From positions 1 through 41,341 of the forward strand of contig JAGNEJ010000038.1 in NCBI GenBank assembly GCA_018003315.1: DNA of 41,341 nt. Direction: 5' to 3'. The translations under genes and the position numbers were made by a program. Every line of letters starts with the position of its first letter. The stretch's first letter is position 1. Below the pieces are notes generated by a model. That model was given only the letters and a program-made list of their open reading frames with translations, was not told the DNA's origin and searched no databases. Source of the DNA: Verrucomicrobiales bacterium. Its GTDB lineage: Bacteria; Verrucomicrobiota; Verrucomicrobiia; Verrucomicrobiales; V1-33. Below, piece after piece: positions 15,246-23,794 of the stretch.

Positions 15246-16343
15246 TCAGGAAGGCAGTTCCCTGGCCATCGCGGCGGCCAGGTCCTTTAATTCCACCCGC
15301 TGGATTTTCCCCAGCGGGCTGCGGGGCAGTGCCTCCAGTTGCAGGATGCGGCCAAGTCTTTGGAAGGGTGCGCACCGCTGCTGGTGGACGGCCACGGCTG
15401 TGGAAAGGTCCGACTCCGCACAAATGGTGAGGATGCCCCCGCGGCGTTCGTCGGGCATGGAAATGACGGCGACTTCCGTTCCAGCCAGTGCGGACAATTC
15501 CCGTTCCAGTGCGTCCAGATCCACCAGTTCACCGAGAATTTTCACCGTCCGGTCCAGGCGTCCCAGCCAGTGCAGCGTCCCGCCGTCCAACTGCACCCGG
15601 TCGGCGGTGGCGAACCAGCCGCCGGCAGGCTGCGGGTGAAACTGCCACGATTCGCCATTCCTGACAAAGGATCCATGAAACAGCGCCGGGCCGCGCAGCA
15701 GCAGGCGGCCCTGGTCATCGACCGCCGTTTCCCAGTGCGACAGGATTTGCAGGGGAGAGAAAACACCTGTGGCAGTGGCCACCTGGGAGGCCGCTTCGGT
15801 CAGCCCGTAACTCGGCAGCAGCGGCCAGCCCAGTTCCGCGGCCCGGTCCGCCAGGGCCGGGGAGAGGAATCCCCCGCCGACGATGGCGGCGCGCAGCGCA
15901 GGCGGTGCGCACAGGCCCTGCTCCGCCAGATCATGCACCTGGGCGGGCACCAGCGATGTCAGGGTCACGCGTTCAGCCTCCATGGTCCTGACCGTCTCCC
16001 GGGGGCACCATTTGTCAGGACCATGGACGACACGGCTCCCGCTCAGGTGCGCCCGGGCGGTGATCGCCAGTCCCCCCACGTGAAAGAGCGGCAGGCAGCA
16101 CAGCCAGGTGTCGGCGCGGTCCGCCTGCAGGCGGCGGTTTACCGCGCTGGCAGATGTCAGGAGCGTTTCACGGCTGTGCAGAATCCATTTCGGCTGCCCG
16201 GTGGAGCCGGAGGTTGCAAACAGCAGTGCGCCTCCGGGCAGCAAATCCGGCGGAGGTTCCGGCAGCAGCGCCCGCGGATTTTGCAGAACCAGGATTCCGC
16301 GCTGCTGCCAGACGGATGCGGCGTTCAGTTCAGGCGTTGCCAT
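15246..16343 (-). CDS. menE: o-Succinylbenzoate-CoA ligase, short form
   Basis: A 365-residue member of the AMP-forming acyl-CoA ligase family. MenE activates o-succinylbenzoate with ATP and CoA in menaquinone synthesis. The ATP-binding loop LFATSGSTGQPK is at 41-52. SYGLTEAASQVA is the motif with the conserved Thr-Glu. WFATADRV and GRLDRTVKILGELVDL carry the hinge residues, and the C-terminal lysine motif RSPLGKIQRVEL is present. The P-loop begins at residue 41, well earlier than in typical MenE of about 450 residues, so much of the N-terminal subdomain is missing. The ATG lies 19 bases inside the end of menC. The menC neighbour supports the MenE call over other ligases. Confidence 0.85.
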   Translation of the reverse strand: MATPELNAASVWQQRGILVLQNPRALLPEPPPDLLPGGALLFATSGSTGQPKWILHSRETLLTSASAVNRRLQADRADTWLCCLPLFHVGGLAITARAHLSGSRVVHGPDKWCPRETVRTMEAERVTLTSLVPAQVHDLAEQGLCAPPALRAAIVGGGFLSPALADRAAELGWPLLPSYGLTEAASQVATATGVFSPLQILSHWETAVDDQGRLLLRGPALFHGSFVRNGESWQFHPQPAGGWFATADRVQLDGGTLHWLGRLDRTVKILGELVDLDALERELSALAGTEVAVISMPDERRGGILTICAESDLSTAVAVHQQRCAPFQRLGRILQLEALPRSPLGKIQRVELKDLAAAMARELPS

Positions 16344-17269
16344 GGCAGATGCTCCAGCAGGTCGTCAAATCCCAGTCCGGTTCCGCCGGGAGCGTGCAGC
16401 ACCGGACCGCTGACGCACAGGTTTTCGGAAAACGGATTGGGCTGGAACAGGGAATGCGTCAGCAGGCCGCAGGCGTCACAGTGTTCAAAATGCAGCGCCG
16501 CCTGCCAGGCCGCAAACATCTGGCCCAGCGGATGATCCATGTAGGAGGTGGCCAGAATGCGTCCGCCGTGCGCCGCCATTTCCTGAACCGCTGGCTTGAT
16601 GATCCTGACATCAAATGTCTCCTGTTCCGGTTCACCGGTGCAGCGGTCCAGCGCCAGCGGAATCCGCCCCATGCGGCGCAGCGCCGTCCAGGCGGCTGGA
16701 TGATAGGGGCAGGGGTCCTCCAGAAATTCCAGATGCTGCCGTGCGGATTTGTTCAGGGACCAGAGGAAATCCAGGGTGGCATTCGCCGTGAGGGTGGCAT
16801 TGAAATCCAGCCGCAGCCGGATGCCCAGGCCGAGGGAATCCAGTTCCGTGGCGAGCTGGTCCAGCCGGGCGGGCAGATCCCGGTCTTCCGCTGACGCTTT
16901 GATTTTCAGGCTGGCGAATCCCTCCTCAGCAAGGCGCGCGCACCGGGAGACGGAGGGAAATGCAACCAGCGTGGCGTGGCTGGGGGGAATGGTCAGCCCG
17001 TCGAAGAGGCTGCGCCGTTGCTGCCGTGCCGTTCCGTCCGCCGCACAGCAGGCGAGCGACTGTCTTGTCAGGCTGGTGGTGCGCCCTTGCTGCAGAAGGC
17101 GCAGTTGCTCGTCCAGCGGGTGGTCTCCCAGTTCCGGCCAGGGATGAATGCAGCCGAAGCCATCCCCCAGGCGCAGCAGCGCGCCTTCGTGCCGGCGGCG
17201 CGTGCTCAAGGCATTGAGCGGACCGGCGGATTCCAGGGTGTAACGGAAATAATATGCCGGCTGCGTCAT
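16325..17269 (-). CDS. menC: o-Succinylbenzoate synthase
   Basis: A 314-residue member of the enolase superfamily that dehydrates SHCHC to o-succinylbenzoate in menaquinone synthesis. Active-site residues seen: Lys122 and Lys124 in LKIKAS, metal ligands Asp155 (RLDFN), Glu184 (EFLEDP) and Asp208 (LALDR), and Lys225 (RIIKPA). An ATG at 17269 starts just before family similarity; an in-frame ATG at 17320 lies in an inverted repeat and is less likely. The end overlaps menE by 19 bases, so the two are translationally coupled. The other men genes are not in this window. Confidence 0.9.
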   Translation of the reverse strand: MTQPAYYFRYTLESAGPLNALSTRRRHEGALLRLGDGFGCIHPWPELGDHPLDEQLRLLQQGRTTSLTRQSLACCAADGTARQQRRSLFDGLTIPPSHATLVAFPSVSRCARLAEEGFASLKIKASAEDRDLPARLDQLATELDSLGLGIRLRLDFNATLTANATLDFLWSLNKSARQHLEFLEDPCPYHPAAWTALRRMGRIPLALDRCTGEPEQETFDVRIIKPAVQEMAAHGGRILATSYMDHPLGQMFAAWQAALHFEHCDACGLLTHSLFQPNPFSENLCVSGPVLHAPGGTGLGFDDLLEHLPWQRLN

Positions 17270-17309
17270 CGTGTCGGCCCGGGAGGCGGATCGATTCCCA
17301 GCCTTCCGG

Positions 17310-17353
17310 TTCCGTGGCATTTATTGACGCCGCAACGGCCGAGTGCCACGGAA
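17310..17353. promoter_or_regulatory. Inverted repeat between menC and apt
   Basis: TTCCGTGGCA (17310-17319) and TGCCACGGAA (17344-17353) are perfect 10-bp inverted copies, 24 bases apart, in the divergent menC/apt intergenic region. Five T follow on the plus strand. It could be an operator for both genes or a transcript hairpin. No regulator is identified. Confidence 0.45.
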
Positions 17354-17405
17354 TTTTTGCGCCGTGGCGATGGCCCCTTGCCATGCGGGATCGCCGTGCT
17401 ACTGC

Positions 17406-17948
17406 ATGGGAATGGAGAATGATACGCTGACAAAACTGCAGTCGGGCATCCGAGATGTGATGGACTTTCCGAAGCCCGGAATCCTGTTCAAGGACATCAC
17501 CCCGCTGCTGGCGGATCCCGGACTGTTCAAGCTGTCGCTGGATGCCCTCGAAGAAACGATGCTCGGGCAGCATGTGGACAAGCTCGTGGCCATTGACGCC
17601 CGCGGATTCATCTTCGCCGGAGCCCTGGCGGAGCGGCTCGGTGCCGGACTTGTTCCGGTGAGGAAAAAGGGGAAACTGCCCTTCCGCACCAAGGCGGTTT
17701 CCTATGACTTGGAATACGGATCGGCAACGGTGGAGATCCACGAAGACGCCCTGCATCCCGGGGAGTCGGTGTGGCTGGTCGATGACGTGCTGGCCACCGG
17801 CGGAACCTCCGGTGCCGCTGCGAATCTGGTGAAATTGCTGGGCGCCAGGCTGGTCGGCATGACGTTTTTGATTGAGCTGGATTTTCTTGGAGGCAGGAAG
17901 GTCCTGCCCCAGGACGTGCCGGTATTCAGCGTGGTCCGCTACGCATAG
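17406..17948 (+). CDS. apt: Adenine phosphoribosyltransferase
   Basis: A 180-residue purine salvage enzyme making AMP from adenine and PRPP. Family features: DFPKPGILFKDITPLL near the N-terminus, AIDARGFIFAGALA, FRTKAVSYDLEYG, and the PRPP-binding loop VWLVDDVLATGGTSGA. Two ATG codons (17406 and 17412) are equally good starts; an in-frame GTG at 17343 adds 21 residues without family similarity. It is divergent from menC. Confidence 0.95.
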   Translation: MGMENDTLTKLQSGIRDVMDFPKPGILFKDITPLLADPGLFKLSLDALEETMLGQHVDKLVAIDARGFIFAGALAERLGAGLVPVRKKGKLPFRTKAVSYDLEYGSATVEIHEDALHPGESVWLVDDVLATGGTSGAAANLVKLLGARLVGMTFLIELDFLGGRKVLPQDVPVFSVVRYA

Positions 17949-17988
17949 CCTGGCCTTGTCGGCGCTGGTGGCTCTCGGTTTCCGCTGC

Positions 17989-18017
17989 TTGACCGCCAGT
18001 CAGGATGTCTTTACTGT
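17989..18017 (+). promoter_or_regulatory. Possible promoter of the TPM gene pair
   Basis: TTGACC (17989-17994, five of six consensus bases) and TACTGT (18012-18017) are spaced by 17 bases. The start codon follows 32 bases after the -10 element. The -10 match is only partial. Confidence 0.45.
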
Positions 18018-18049
18018 GGGCGGCATCCGGTCGGTTGCTCCTCTGCCCC

Positions 18050-18730
18050 ATGAAATGCCCCCGCTGTGTCCGTGAGGTCGCACCAGGCGCTGCGAACTGC
18101 GGCGAATGCGGGTTTTCCATTGCCGACCTGAATGCACATTTCGGTGCCGAGCCCGTCGTGCTGGACCGGGTGCACGATGCCGCGGGCATTTTCCAGCCGC
18201 CGGAAGTGGAATCCCTGACAAACGCACTCACTGAATTTGAAGCGCAGTTCCCCCAGCTTTTCCTGTGCATTCACGCCGGTGCGCTGCCCGCCGGCACCGG
18301 CCCCCGCCAGTTCGGGTTCTGGCTGTTGAATCACGCGGCGGTCAACGCCGTGGCCATCACCCGGCCCAACGAAAACGGAGCCCTGCTGGTGCTGGATGCG
18401 GCGTCCGGACAGGCCGCGCTGGTGGTTGGATATTTTTTGGAATGCCACCTCAACCGGGAGGACTTGCAGGCCTGCCTCAATGCCGCCCGCAACAGTTGGC
18501 AACATGGCCGGTTTGCCGCGGGTGCCCTGCAGGTGGTGGGAGAGTTCAGCAACCGGCTGCGCCGGGCGGCAACGTCCGCCGCTGCGGGACCGGAACAACC
18601 GGCTGGGGCCCGCACCGCCACGGAGCCGACACCGTCCGGACTGTCGGCGGCAAAGCCTGGCGCCGGAGGCAAACCCTGGTTGAAAGGCGAACGAAAAAGT
18701 CCTTATAAAAAGAAAGGAAAGCGCCGGTGA
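18050..18730 (+). CDS. Zinc-ribbon TPM-domain protein
   Basis: A 226-residue cytoplasmic-looking protein without a signal peptide. The N-terminus is a short zinc ribbon: Cys3, Cys6, Cys17 and Cys20. It is followed by a TPM domain (about 35-165), with LDRVHDAAGIFQPPEVESL as the typical start and NENGALLVLDAASGQAALVVG as the usual central strand region. The C-terminal 60 residues are low-complexity and basic, ending KKKGKRR. TPM domains (YgcG/TLP18.3 family) have been linked to acid phosphatase activity or photosystem repair in plants, but most bacterial members have no proven reaction. The frame opens at 18005, but the ATG at 18050 starts at the zinc ribbon. Its stop overlaps the next start (GTGA). 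Confidence 0.75.
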   Translation: MKCPRCVREVAPGAANCGECGFSIADLNAHFGAEPVVLDRVHDAAGIFQPPEVESLTNALTEFEAQFPQLFLCIHAGALPAGTGPRQFGFWLLNHAAVNAVAITRPNENGALLVLDAASGQAALVVGYFLECHLNREDLQACLNAARNSWQHGRFAAGALQVVGEFSNRLRRAATSAAAGPEQPAGARTATEPTPSGLSAAKPGAGGKPWLKGERKSPYKKKGKRR

Positions 18731-19806
18731 AAACGCTTGGCATGAGGTTGGGAGGGTGGCTGGTGTGGATGGCGCTCCACCTCTGCGTCCCGCACGGCAT
18801 GGCGCTGGAAAACCCCTCCGAGGAGGAAATGAACCATCCGGAGGAAACGGAAACCGGAGACGCAGTCGGGCCGCAGTTTCCGGGTGGATTGCCGCACGAT
18901 GTCACCTTGGAACTGCCCGAATGGACACCGGAGGACCTGCGGGAAATCGACGAAAATGGAGCCCCCGCCAACCTCGGCGGAGGACTTTGGCCGTCCGAGT
19001 TGTGGCCGCTCCTGCCCGAACCGCGCAGGCTGCCGCCACCGCCATCCGGCCACCTCGCCTCCGCCTCTGATCCAGCCAGCGCCGAAGCGACGGAACCGGT
19101 GCCGGTGACCCTGCACCCGGCGTATTTTGGCGCATTGCCCGCGGAAAGCGTGGTGGACCCCCAGTCGCTCGTCGGCGAACAGCGCCAGGAAGAGCTTTCG
19201 GATTTTGTCCGCGAAACCACCGGGCAGACCGCGGGTATTCCGCTGCGCATTCTGGTTTTTGCTGCGCATCAGAAACTGCCGGACGAGTTGCCGCTCGATG
19301 CCCTGGCCGACCGCTGGTTTGGGGAAAAGGACGGATTCATCGCCGCTTATTTCATGGGGCGTCCCCAGCGTGCCATCCTGACGCCGTCCAGCGCGCTGCG
19401 CCACCGGTTTGCCGCGGAACAGGTGACAAACGTCAGGGACAGTGCCGTCCGCGAAGCCACCGTGGTCACCCCGCCGGAGGAGCAGATCGCCCGCTTCTGC
19501 ATCAAAGCCGCGGTTAGGATTTATCAACTGCAGCAGGAAGGGCCGCGCTTGGTGCCGCAGGAATCCCAGTCCGCCAGAGGCGATTCCCGCCCCCACGCAG
19601 GCAATGCCAAAACCGTCTGGGCGATGGTGCTCACCGGCCTCGCCGCGTTGCTGGCCTGGTGGCTCTGGCACCGGCAGCGCAGGGAAAAACCGCCGGCCAC
19701 CGCCGGGCCGTGGCTGCTTCCGGACCAAGAGGGCGTCCCACGCCTCGGCGCCCCGCATTGCGGTGGTCACGCCGCCGCAATCAAATTCAAAACCGCAAAG
19801 GCCTGA
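18727..19806 (+). CDS. Exported TPM-domain protein with C-terminal membrane helix
   Basis: A 359-residue protein starting with GTG, overlapping the previous stop by four bases (GTGA), so the two are translationally coupled. A signal peptide covers about 1-26 (GWLVWMALHLCVPHGMA). A Pro/Glu-rich segment follows to about 135. A TPM-like domain spans about 145-270, with EELSDFVRETTGQTAGIPLRI and the WFGEKDGFIAAYF turn. A transmembrane helix near 308-326 (AMVLTGLAALLAWWLWHR) is followed by a short basic tail. The TPM domain would lie outside the cytoplasmic membrane while its upstream partner lies inside. No catalytic residues are assigned. Confidence 0.75.
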   Translation: MKTLGMRLGGWLVWMALHLCVPHGMALENPSEEEMNHPEETETGDAVGPQFPGGLPHDVTLELPEWTPEDLREIDENGAPANLGGGLWPSELWPLLPEPRRLPPPPSGHLASASDPASAEATEPVPVTLHPAYFGALPAESVVDPQSLVGEQRQEELSDFVRETTGQTAGIPLRILVFAAHQKLPDELPLDALADRWFGEKDGFIAAYFMGRPQRAILTPSSALRHRFAAEQVTNVRDSAVREATVVTPPEEQIARFCIKAAVRIYQLQQEGPRLVPQESQSARGDSRPHAGNAKTVWAMVLTGLAALLAWWLWHRQRREKPPATAGPWLLPDQEGVPRLGAPHCGGHAAAIKFKTAKA

Positions 19807-19864
19807 AATCAGCCGTTGCCCCGGCAACCGGCGTCTGCCGTGCGTGCGGTTCCGCATAGGTGGT

Positions 19865-19890
19865 CCCGGTTTGCCTTCGGGTTGTTTTTT
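19865..19890 (+). terminator. Weak possible terminator after the TPM gene pair
   Basis: CCCG (19865-19868) and CGGG (19878-19881) can pair around a 9-base loop, followed by TTGTTTTTT (19882-19890). The 4-bp stem is short, so the U tract is the main argument. Confidence 0.3.
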
Positions 19891-20008
19891 CTGGACGCAG
19901 GCGGAACAAATCGCTAAACGTCATCGTCGTGAGCCATGCCTTATTTTCTGTCCTGAATCCCGCAGCAGCAGGGATTTGCATCTGAAACCATGAAACAGCA
20001 GTGACTCC

Positions 20009-23000
20009 ATGAAACAGAATTCGAACCATCAGAAACGCGCATGGCGCAACCTGTTGCGCTCCATGTGCCTGGTTGTCGGCGCTGGGACCGTCTTTTCCGC
20101 TACCTATACCTGGGATGGAGGCGACACCGACGACAACTTATGGGGCTCCGACGACAACTGGAATCCCAATGCCGCACCAACCCCGGCCGTCGATGCGGAT
20201 TTGATCTTCGCCGGCACCGCCCGCCTCAGCCCTTCGTTCAATTACACGGATGGGGACGATTTTCGGGACATCACCTTCGACAGCACTGCCGGAGCATTCA
20301 CGATCAACCCTGACAGCGGCAGCAAGGGCATCGACTGGTATGGCTCCATCACCAACGACAGCACCGCACTCCAAACCCTGGGCATCAATCTCTATCTGCA
20401 GGGCGGCACCCGGACGATCAATGCCACCTCCGGCAGCATCAAACTCAACGGCTCGATTTATAACAACGGCAACACACTCAAAATCACGGGTAGCTCCTCA
20501 AATGGAGTGGAAATCAACTATGGAGCCGTCTTTGATGGCACAGGCGGGGTGCAAATTGACAGCGGCAGCCTCAAGCTGGGCGGGGTCACCTTCGCCGGTA
20601 CTGCCCGCACCTACACCATCGCCTCCGGTGCGACGCTCAACATCAATGGCAACACCGGAGTCGCCACGGGAACGACCACGTTTTCCGGCGGCGGCACACT
20701 CCTCGTCACTGGTGGGACCTTTGGCAATGAAGGTCCCAACAGCCCGGTCGGATCCGGACGCAACATCACGATGAATCTTGGAGCCGGGGCGATGATTGAC
20801 ATTCAATCCGGTGCCACCATGATCAATGGCGGTTGGCAGAACACCACATGGACTGACAACCTCGCTTCGATGAATGTGAATGGCACCTTCAATGTGTGGG
20901 ATGGCCAGACGGTGATCGTCGATGCCCTCACTGGTTCAGGTCTCATCACCAAATCCCAAGGCAGTTCGAACGTGGATTTGAGGGTGGGGGTGAACAACAG
21001 CAACGGAAACTTTACCGGCACTTTCTACGCTGGCTCCAATGGTGGGTGGACGCTGGTGAAACAGGGAACCGGCACCCAGCAACTCTCCGGCACAATCGAT
21101 TACATCACCGCCCGAGCCCGCGTCGAAAATGGAGTGCTGCTGCTCAACATGACCAGCAGCGCTGCCGTCCACGCCATCGGCGGGGGCCTGACGGTGGCTG
21201 GCGGCACGGCGAAACTCGGAGGCACTGGAGGCGACCAGATTTACAATGGGACTGGAGTGACGGTGAACAGCGGGACCTTTGACATGAACGGGCTTCCCGA
21301 GACGGTGGGTTATCTTAATGGCAGCGGGGGCACTGTTAGCAACAGCGGTGGCTCGCAATCGGTGCTCACCGTCAATTTATCGGGCACTCAAGACTATGGC
21401 GGCGCGGTCAGTGGCAACATCAAGATAATCAAGGCGGGAGCAGGCACGCAAACTCTCTCCGGTGTCGGCGACAACAATTCTGCACTCGCAGAGGTTTCTG
21501 ACGGAACACTTGTGCTGGGCAAGACGAGCAGTGGCTCGGTCCACGCCATCGGGGGCGGCCTGACCGTCACGGGCGGCACGGCGAAACTGGGCGGCACGGG
21601 AGGCGACCAGATTTCCGATGGAACTGGAGTCACGGTGAACGGCGGGACCTTCGACATGAACGGACTTTCCGAAACGGTGAATTATCTTGATGGCAGCGGG
21701 GGTACGGTCAGCAACAGCGGGGGATCCCAGTCCGTCCTCACCATCAGCATCGGAAGCCTGGGGGAGAAAACCTACAGTGGTGCGATCAACGGCAACGTCC
21801 GGGTTGCGGTCACGAATTCCACCACCAAGAACTCGAATGTGGCCTGGTTCAACGGAACCAATGGGTACACGGGAGGGACGCTGATTGACAACGGCCATCT
21901 GCGTGTCACCGGGGATGCCGCCCTGGGTGCGGTGCCGGGTTCCTTTGATGCGGCGAATATCACGCTGCAGAATGGCGGAGTGCTGCAGAACCGGGACAGC
22001 AACGTCACCCTCGACGCCAATCGCGGCATTTATCTTGGTTCCGGCGGCGGGGTGATCTATTCCGGCTGGGCTGGCAGCCGCAGCATGACCATTCCGGGGG
22101 CGATCTCCGGCCCCGGCAGCCTCACCAAAACAGACGGAGCGCCCCTTATTCTCAACGGCACGGCCGCCAACACCTATTCCGGTGGCACCGTCTTTCGCGA
22201 GGGGCGGCTCGACCTGGCAAAACCCGATGGCGTCAACGCCATTCCCGGCGATATTTCATTCACCGGGAATCCGAACTGGGGCGGTTCGCAGATGGCGGCC
22301 GGCGTCCGCCTGCTGGCCAATGAACAAGTGGCTGACACCGCCATTCTCACGTGGTCGGGTCTGAGCAATGCGGCGGATTTTCGCCTGCGCGGCTTCACCG
22401 AAACCATCGGCGGGCTGGCGAGCACCGCTGGGACCAATGCCATCGTGGAAAACAACGGTCCTTCGGACAATGTGCCGAGCGATGGAACGCTGGTCCTGAA
22501 TGTGACCGGCTCCAACAGTTATTCCTTCAACGGCCAGGTGCGCGATCAGAATTCCGGCGGCACCAGCAAACTGAATCTGACAAAAACGGGCACTGGCACC
22601 CAGACGCTGGCTGGTTCGTCGATTATTTATACCGGCACCACCGCGGTGAATCAGGGACGGCTCATCGTCCAGAACACGGGCACCGCGTTTGATACGCCCA
22701 GCGCGTCCATTGCGGGCGGTGCCGTGCTGGAATTCAACGCCGCCACCGGGAATACAATTCAACTCAACAACAACGGTCAGACGATTTCCGGGACGGGTAC
22801 GCTGGAGAAAACGGGTCCCGGCAACTTGTTGTTCGGAGCGAGCGGCCAGACGATCCACATCAGCCTCGGGTCGGGGGCCTTGATTGATGTGAAGGAAGGT
22901 CTCCTGCGAAACGAGTACTTCGCCGGAAACTGGGCAGCCAACAAGGCTGACCTCAACATTGCCAGCGGGGCAACCGTCGATGTGTGGGACGCCAACATCA

Positions 23001-23740
23001 CGGTGGATGCATTGACCGGCTCGGGAACCATGCAGAAGGGATGGGCGGGCACCCATACGCTGACGGTGGGCGTGGACAATGGCAGCGGTGTTTTCAGCGG
23101 TGTGATCCAGAATCCCTCGGGAACGCTCCATCTCACCAAGAGTGGAACCGGCTCCCAGACGCTCTCCGGCGCCAACACCTTCACTGGCATCACTTCGATC
23201 ACCGGCGGCACGCTTCTGATGGGGGCGAACAACGTCCTCCCCACCACCTCGGCAGTGAAACTCGACGGCGGCACACTGGGAACCGGCGGTTATTCAAATA
23301 CGACATCCGGCACCCTGGATCTGCTGTCCAGTTCGGTGATCGATTTCGGTACCTCCGGGAGCGGCGATTCGGTGCTGAATTTTTCTAAACTGAACTGGAC
23401 CGCAGGCACACTTTCCGTCTGGAACTGGACCGGTGCAATTTGGGCGTCCGGTGGTACCGAACAATTGCGGTTTTCCATTGTGAACAATCCGGTGGGAGAT
23501 TTTGCGAACGTGCAGTTCTACAGCGGAGAAAACAGTGGAGCGCTGGGAGTTGGCGGACGCTTTGTCGATGTCGGCGGAGGATTCGTAGAACTGGTCCCGG
23601 TTCCCGAACCAAGCGCCGCAGGAGCCGCAGCGCTACTGTTCGGGGCGATCTGCCTGAGGGGACGGCGCGGTGCCGTGCGGCGGCGTCAGGGAGCGTGCGT
23701 TCCAGCCGGCGCTGCCGGGAAAAACGCGATGGCCGCCTGA
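20009..23740 (+). CDS. PEP-CTERM surface protein with autotransporter-associated beta-strand repeats
   Basis: A 1243-residue exported protein. The N-terminus has a positively charged segment and a hydrophobic signal (SMCLVVGAGTVFSATY), then TWDGGDTDDNLWGSDDNWNP, a common opening of these proteins in Verrucomicrobia. The body is Gly/Thr/Ser/Asn-rich and predicts a right-handed beta-helix. At least four repeats of the GTGTQTLSG type, each followed by a short linker and a GxLxL strand, match the autotransporter-associated (PATR) motif. A PEP-CTERM sorting signal starts at about 1198 (VPEPS, a hydrophobic stretch, then Arg-rich residues). No beta-barrel translocator domain is present, so it is probably exported by Sec and sorted by an exosortase system. 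It probably forms part of the cell surface or an exopolymer matrix. Confidence 0.88.
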   Translation: MKQNSNHQKRAWRNLLRSMCLVVGAGTVFSATYTWDGGDTDDNLWGSDDNWNPNAAPTPAVDADLIFAGTARLSPSFNYTDGDDFRDITFDSTAGAFTINPDSGSKGIDWYGSITNDSTALQTLGINLYLQGGTRTINATSGSIKLNGSIYNNGNTLKITGSSSNGVEINYGAVFDGTGGVQIDSGSLKLGGVTFAGTARTYTIASGATLNINGNTGVATGTTTFSGGGTLLVTGGTFGNEGPNSPVGSGRNITMNLGAGAMIDIQSGATMINGGWQNTTWTDNLASMNVNGTFNVWDGQTVIVDALTGSGLITKSQGSSNVDLRVGVNNSNGNFTGTFYAGSNGGWTLVKQGTGTQQLSGTIDYITARARVENGVLLLNMTSSAAVHAIGGGLTVAGGTAKLGGTGGDQIYNGTGVTVNSGTFDMNGLPETVGYLNGSGGTVSNSGGSQSVLTVNLSGTQDYGGAVSGNIKIIKAGAGTQTLSGVGDNNSALAEVSDGTLVLGKTSSGSVHAIGGGLTVTGGTAKLGGTGGDQISDGTGVTVNGGTFDMNGLSETVNYLDGSGGTVSNSGGSQSVLTISIGSLGEKTYSGAINGNVRVAVTNSTTKNSNVAWFNGTNGYTGGTLIDNGHLRVTGDAALGAVPGSFDAANITLQNGGVLQNRDSNVTLDANRGIYLGSGGGVIYSGWAGSRSMTIPGAISGPGSLTKTDGAPLILNGTAANTYSGGTVFREGRLDLAKPDGVNAIPGDISFTGNPNWGGSQMAAGVRLLANEQVADTAILTWSGLSNAADFRLRGFTETIGGLASTAGTNAIVENNGPSDNVPSDGTLVLNVTGSNSYSFNGQVRDQNSGGTSKLNLTKTGTGTQTLAGSSIIYTGTTAVNQGRLIVQNTGTAFDTPSASIAGGAVLEFNAATGNTIQLNNNGQTISGTGTLEKTGPGNLLFGASGQTIHISLGSGALIDVKEGLLRNEYFAGNWAANKADLNIASGATVDVWDANITVDALTGSGTMQKGWAGTHTLTVGVDNGSGVFSGVIQNPSGTLHLTKSGTGSQTLSGANTFTGITSITGGTLLMGANNVLPTTSAVKLDGGTLGTGGYSNTTSGTLDLLSSSVIDFGTSGSGDSVLNFSKLNWTAGTLSVWNWTGAIWASGGTEQLRFSIVNNPVGDFANVQFYSGENSGALGVGGRFVDVGGGFVELVPVPEPSAAGAAALLFGAICLRGRRGAVRRRQGACVPAGAAGKNAMAA
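21167..21370. repeat. Internal repeat, copy A, in the PEP-CTERM gene
   Basis: These 204 bases are similar to 21539-21742 with a period of 372 bases (124 codons). They encode VHAIGGGLTV.GGTAKLGGTGG through GGTVSNSGGSQSVLT. Divergence is visible at many third positions, so this duplication is older than the one in the coiled-coil gene. Confidence 0.8.
21539..21742. repeat. Internal repeat, copy B, in the PEP-CTERM gene
   Basis: Partner of 21167-21370. Between the copies lies one PATR repeat (GAGTQTLSGVGD), so the duplicated unit probably equals one turn-group of the beta-helix. Confidence 0.8.
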
Positions 23741-23794
23741 TGCCTCGTCGGGCCGCTGTCGGCTGGGCCGCGCAGGCCGCGCCGACTTGGTTCC

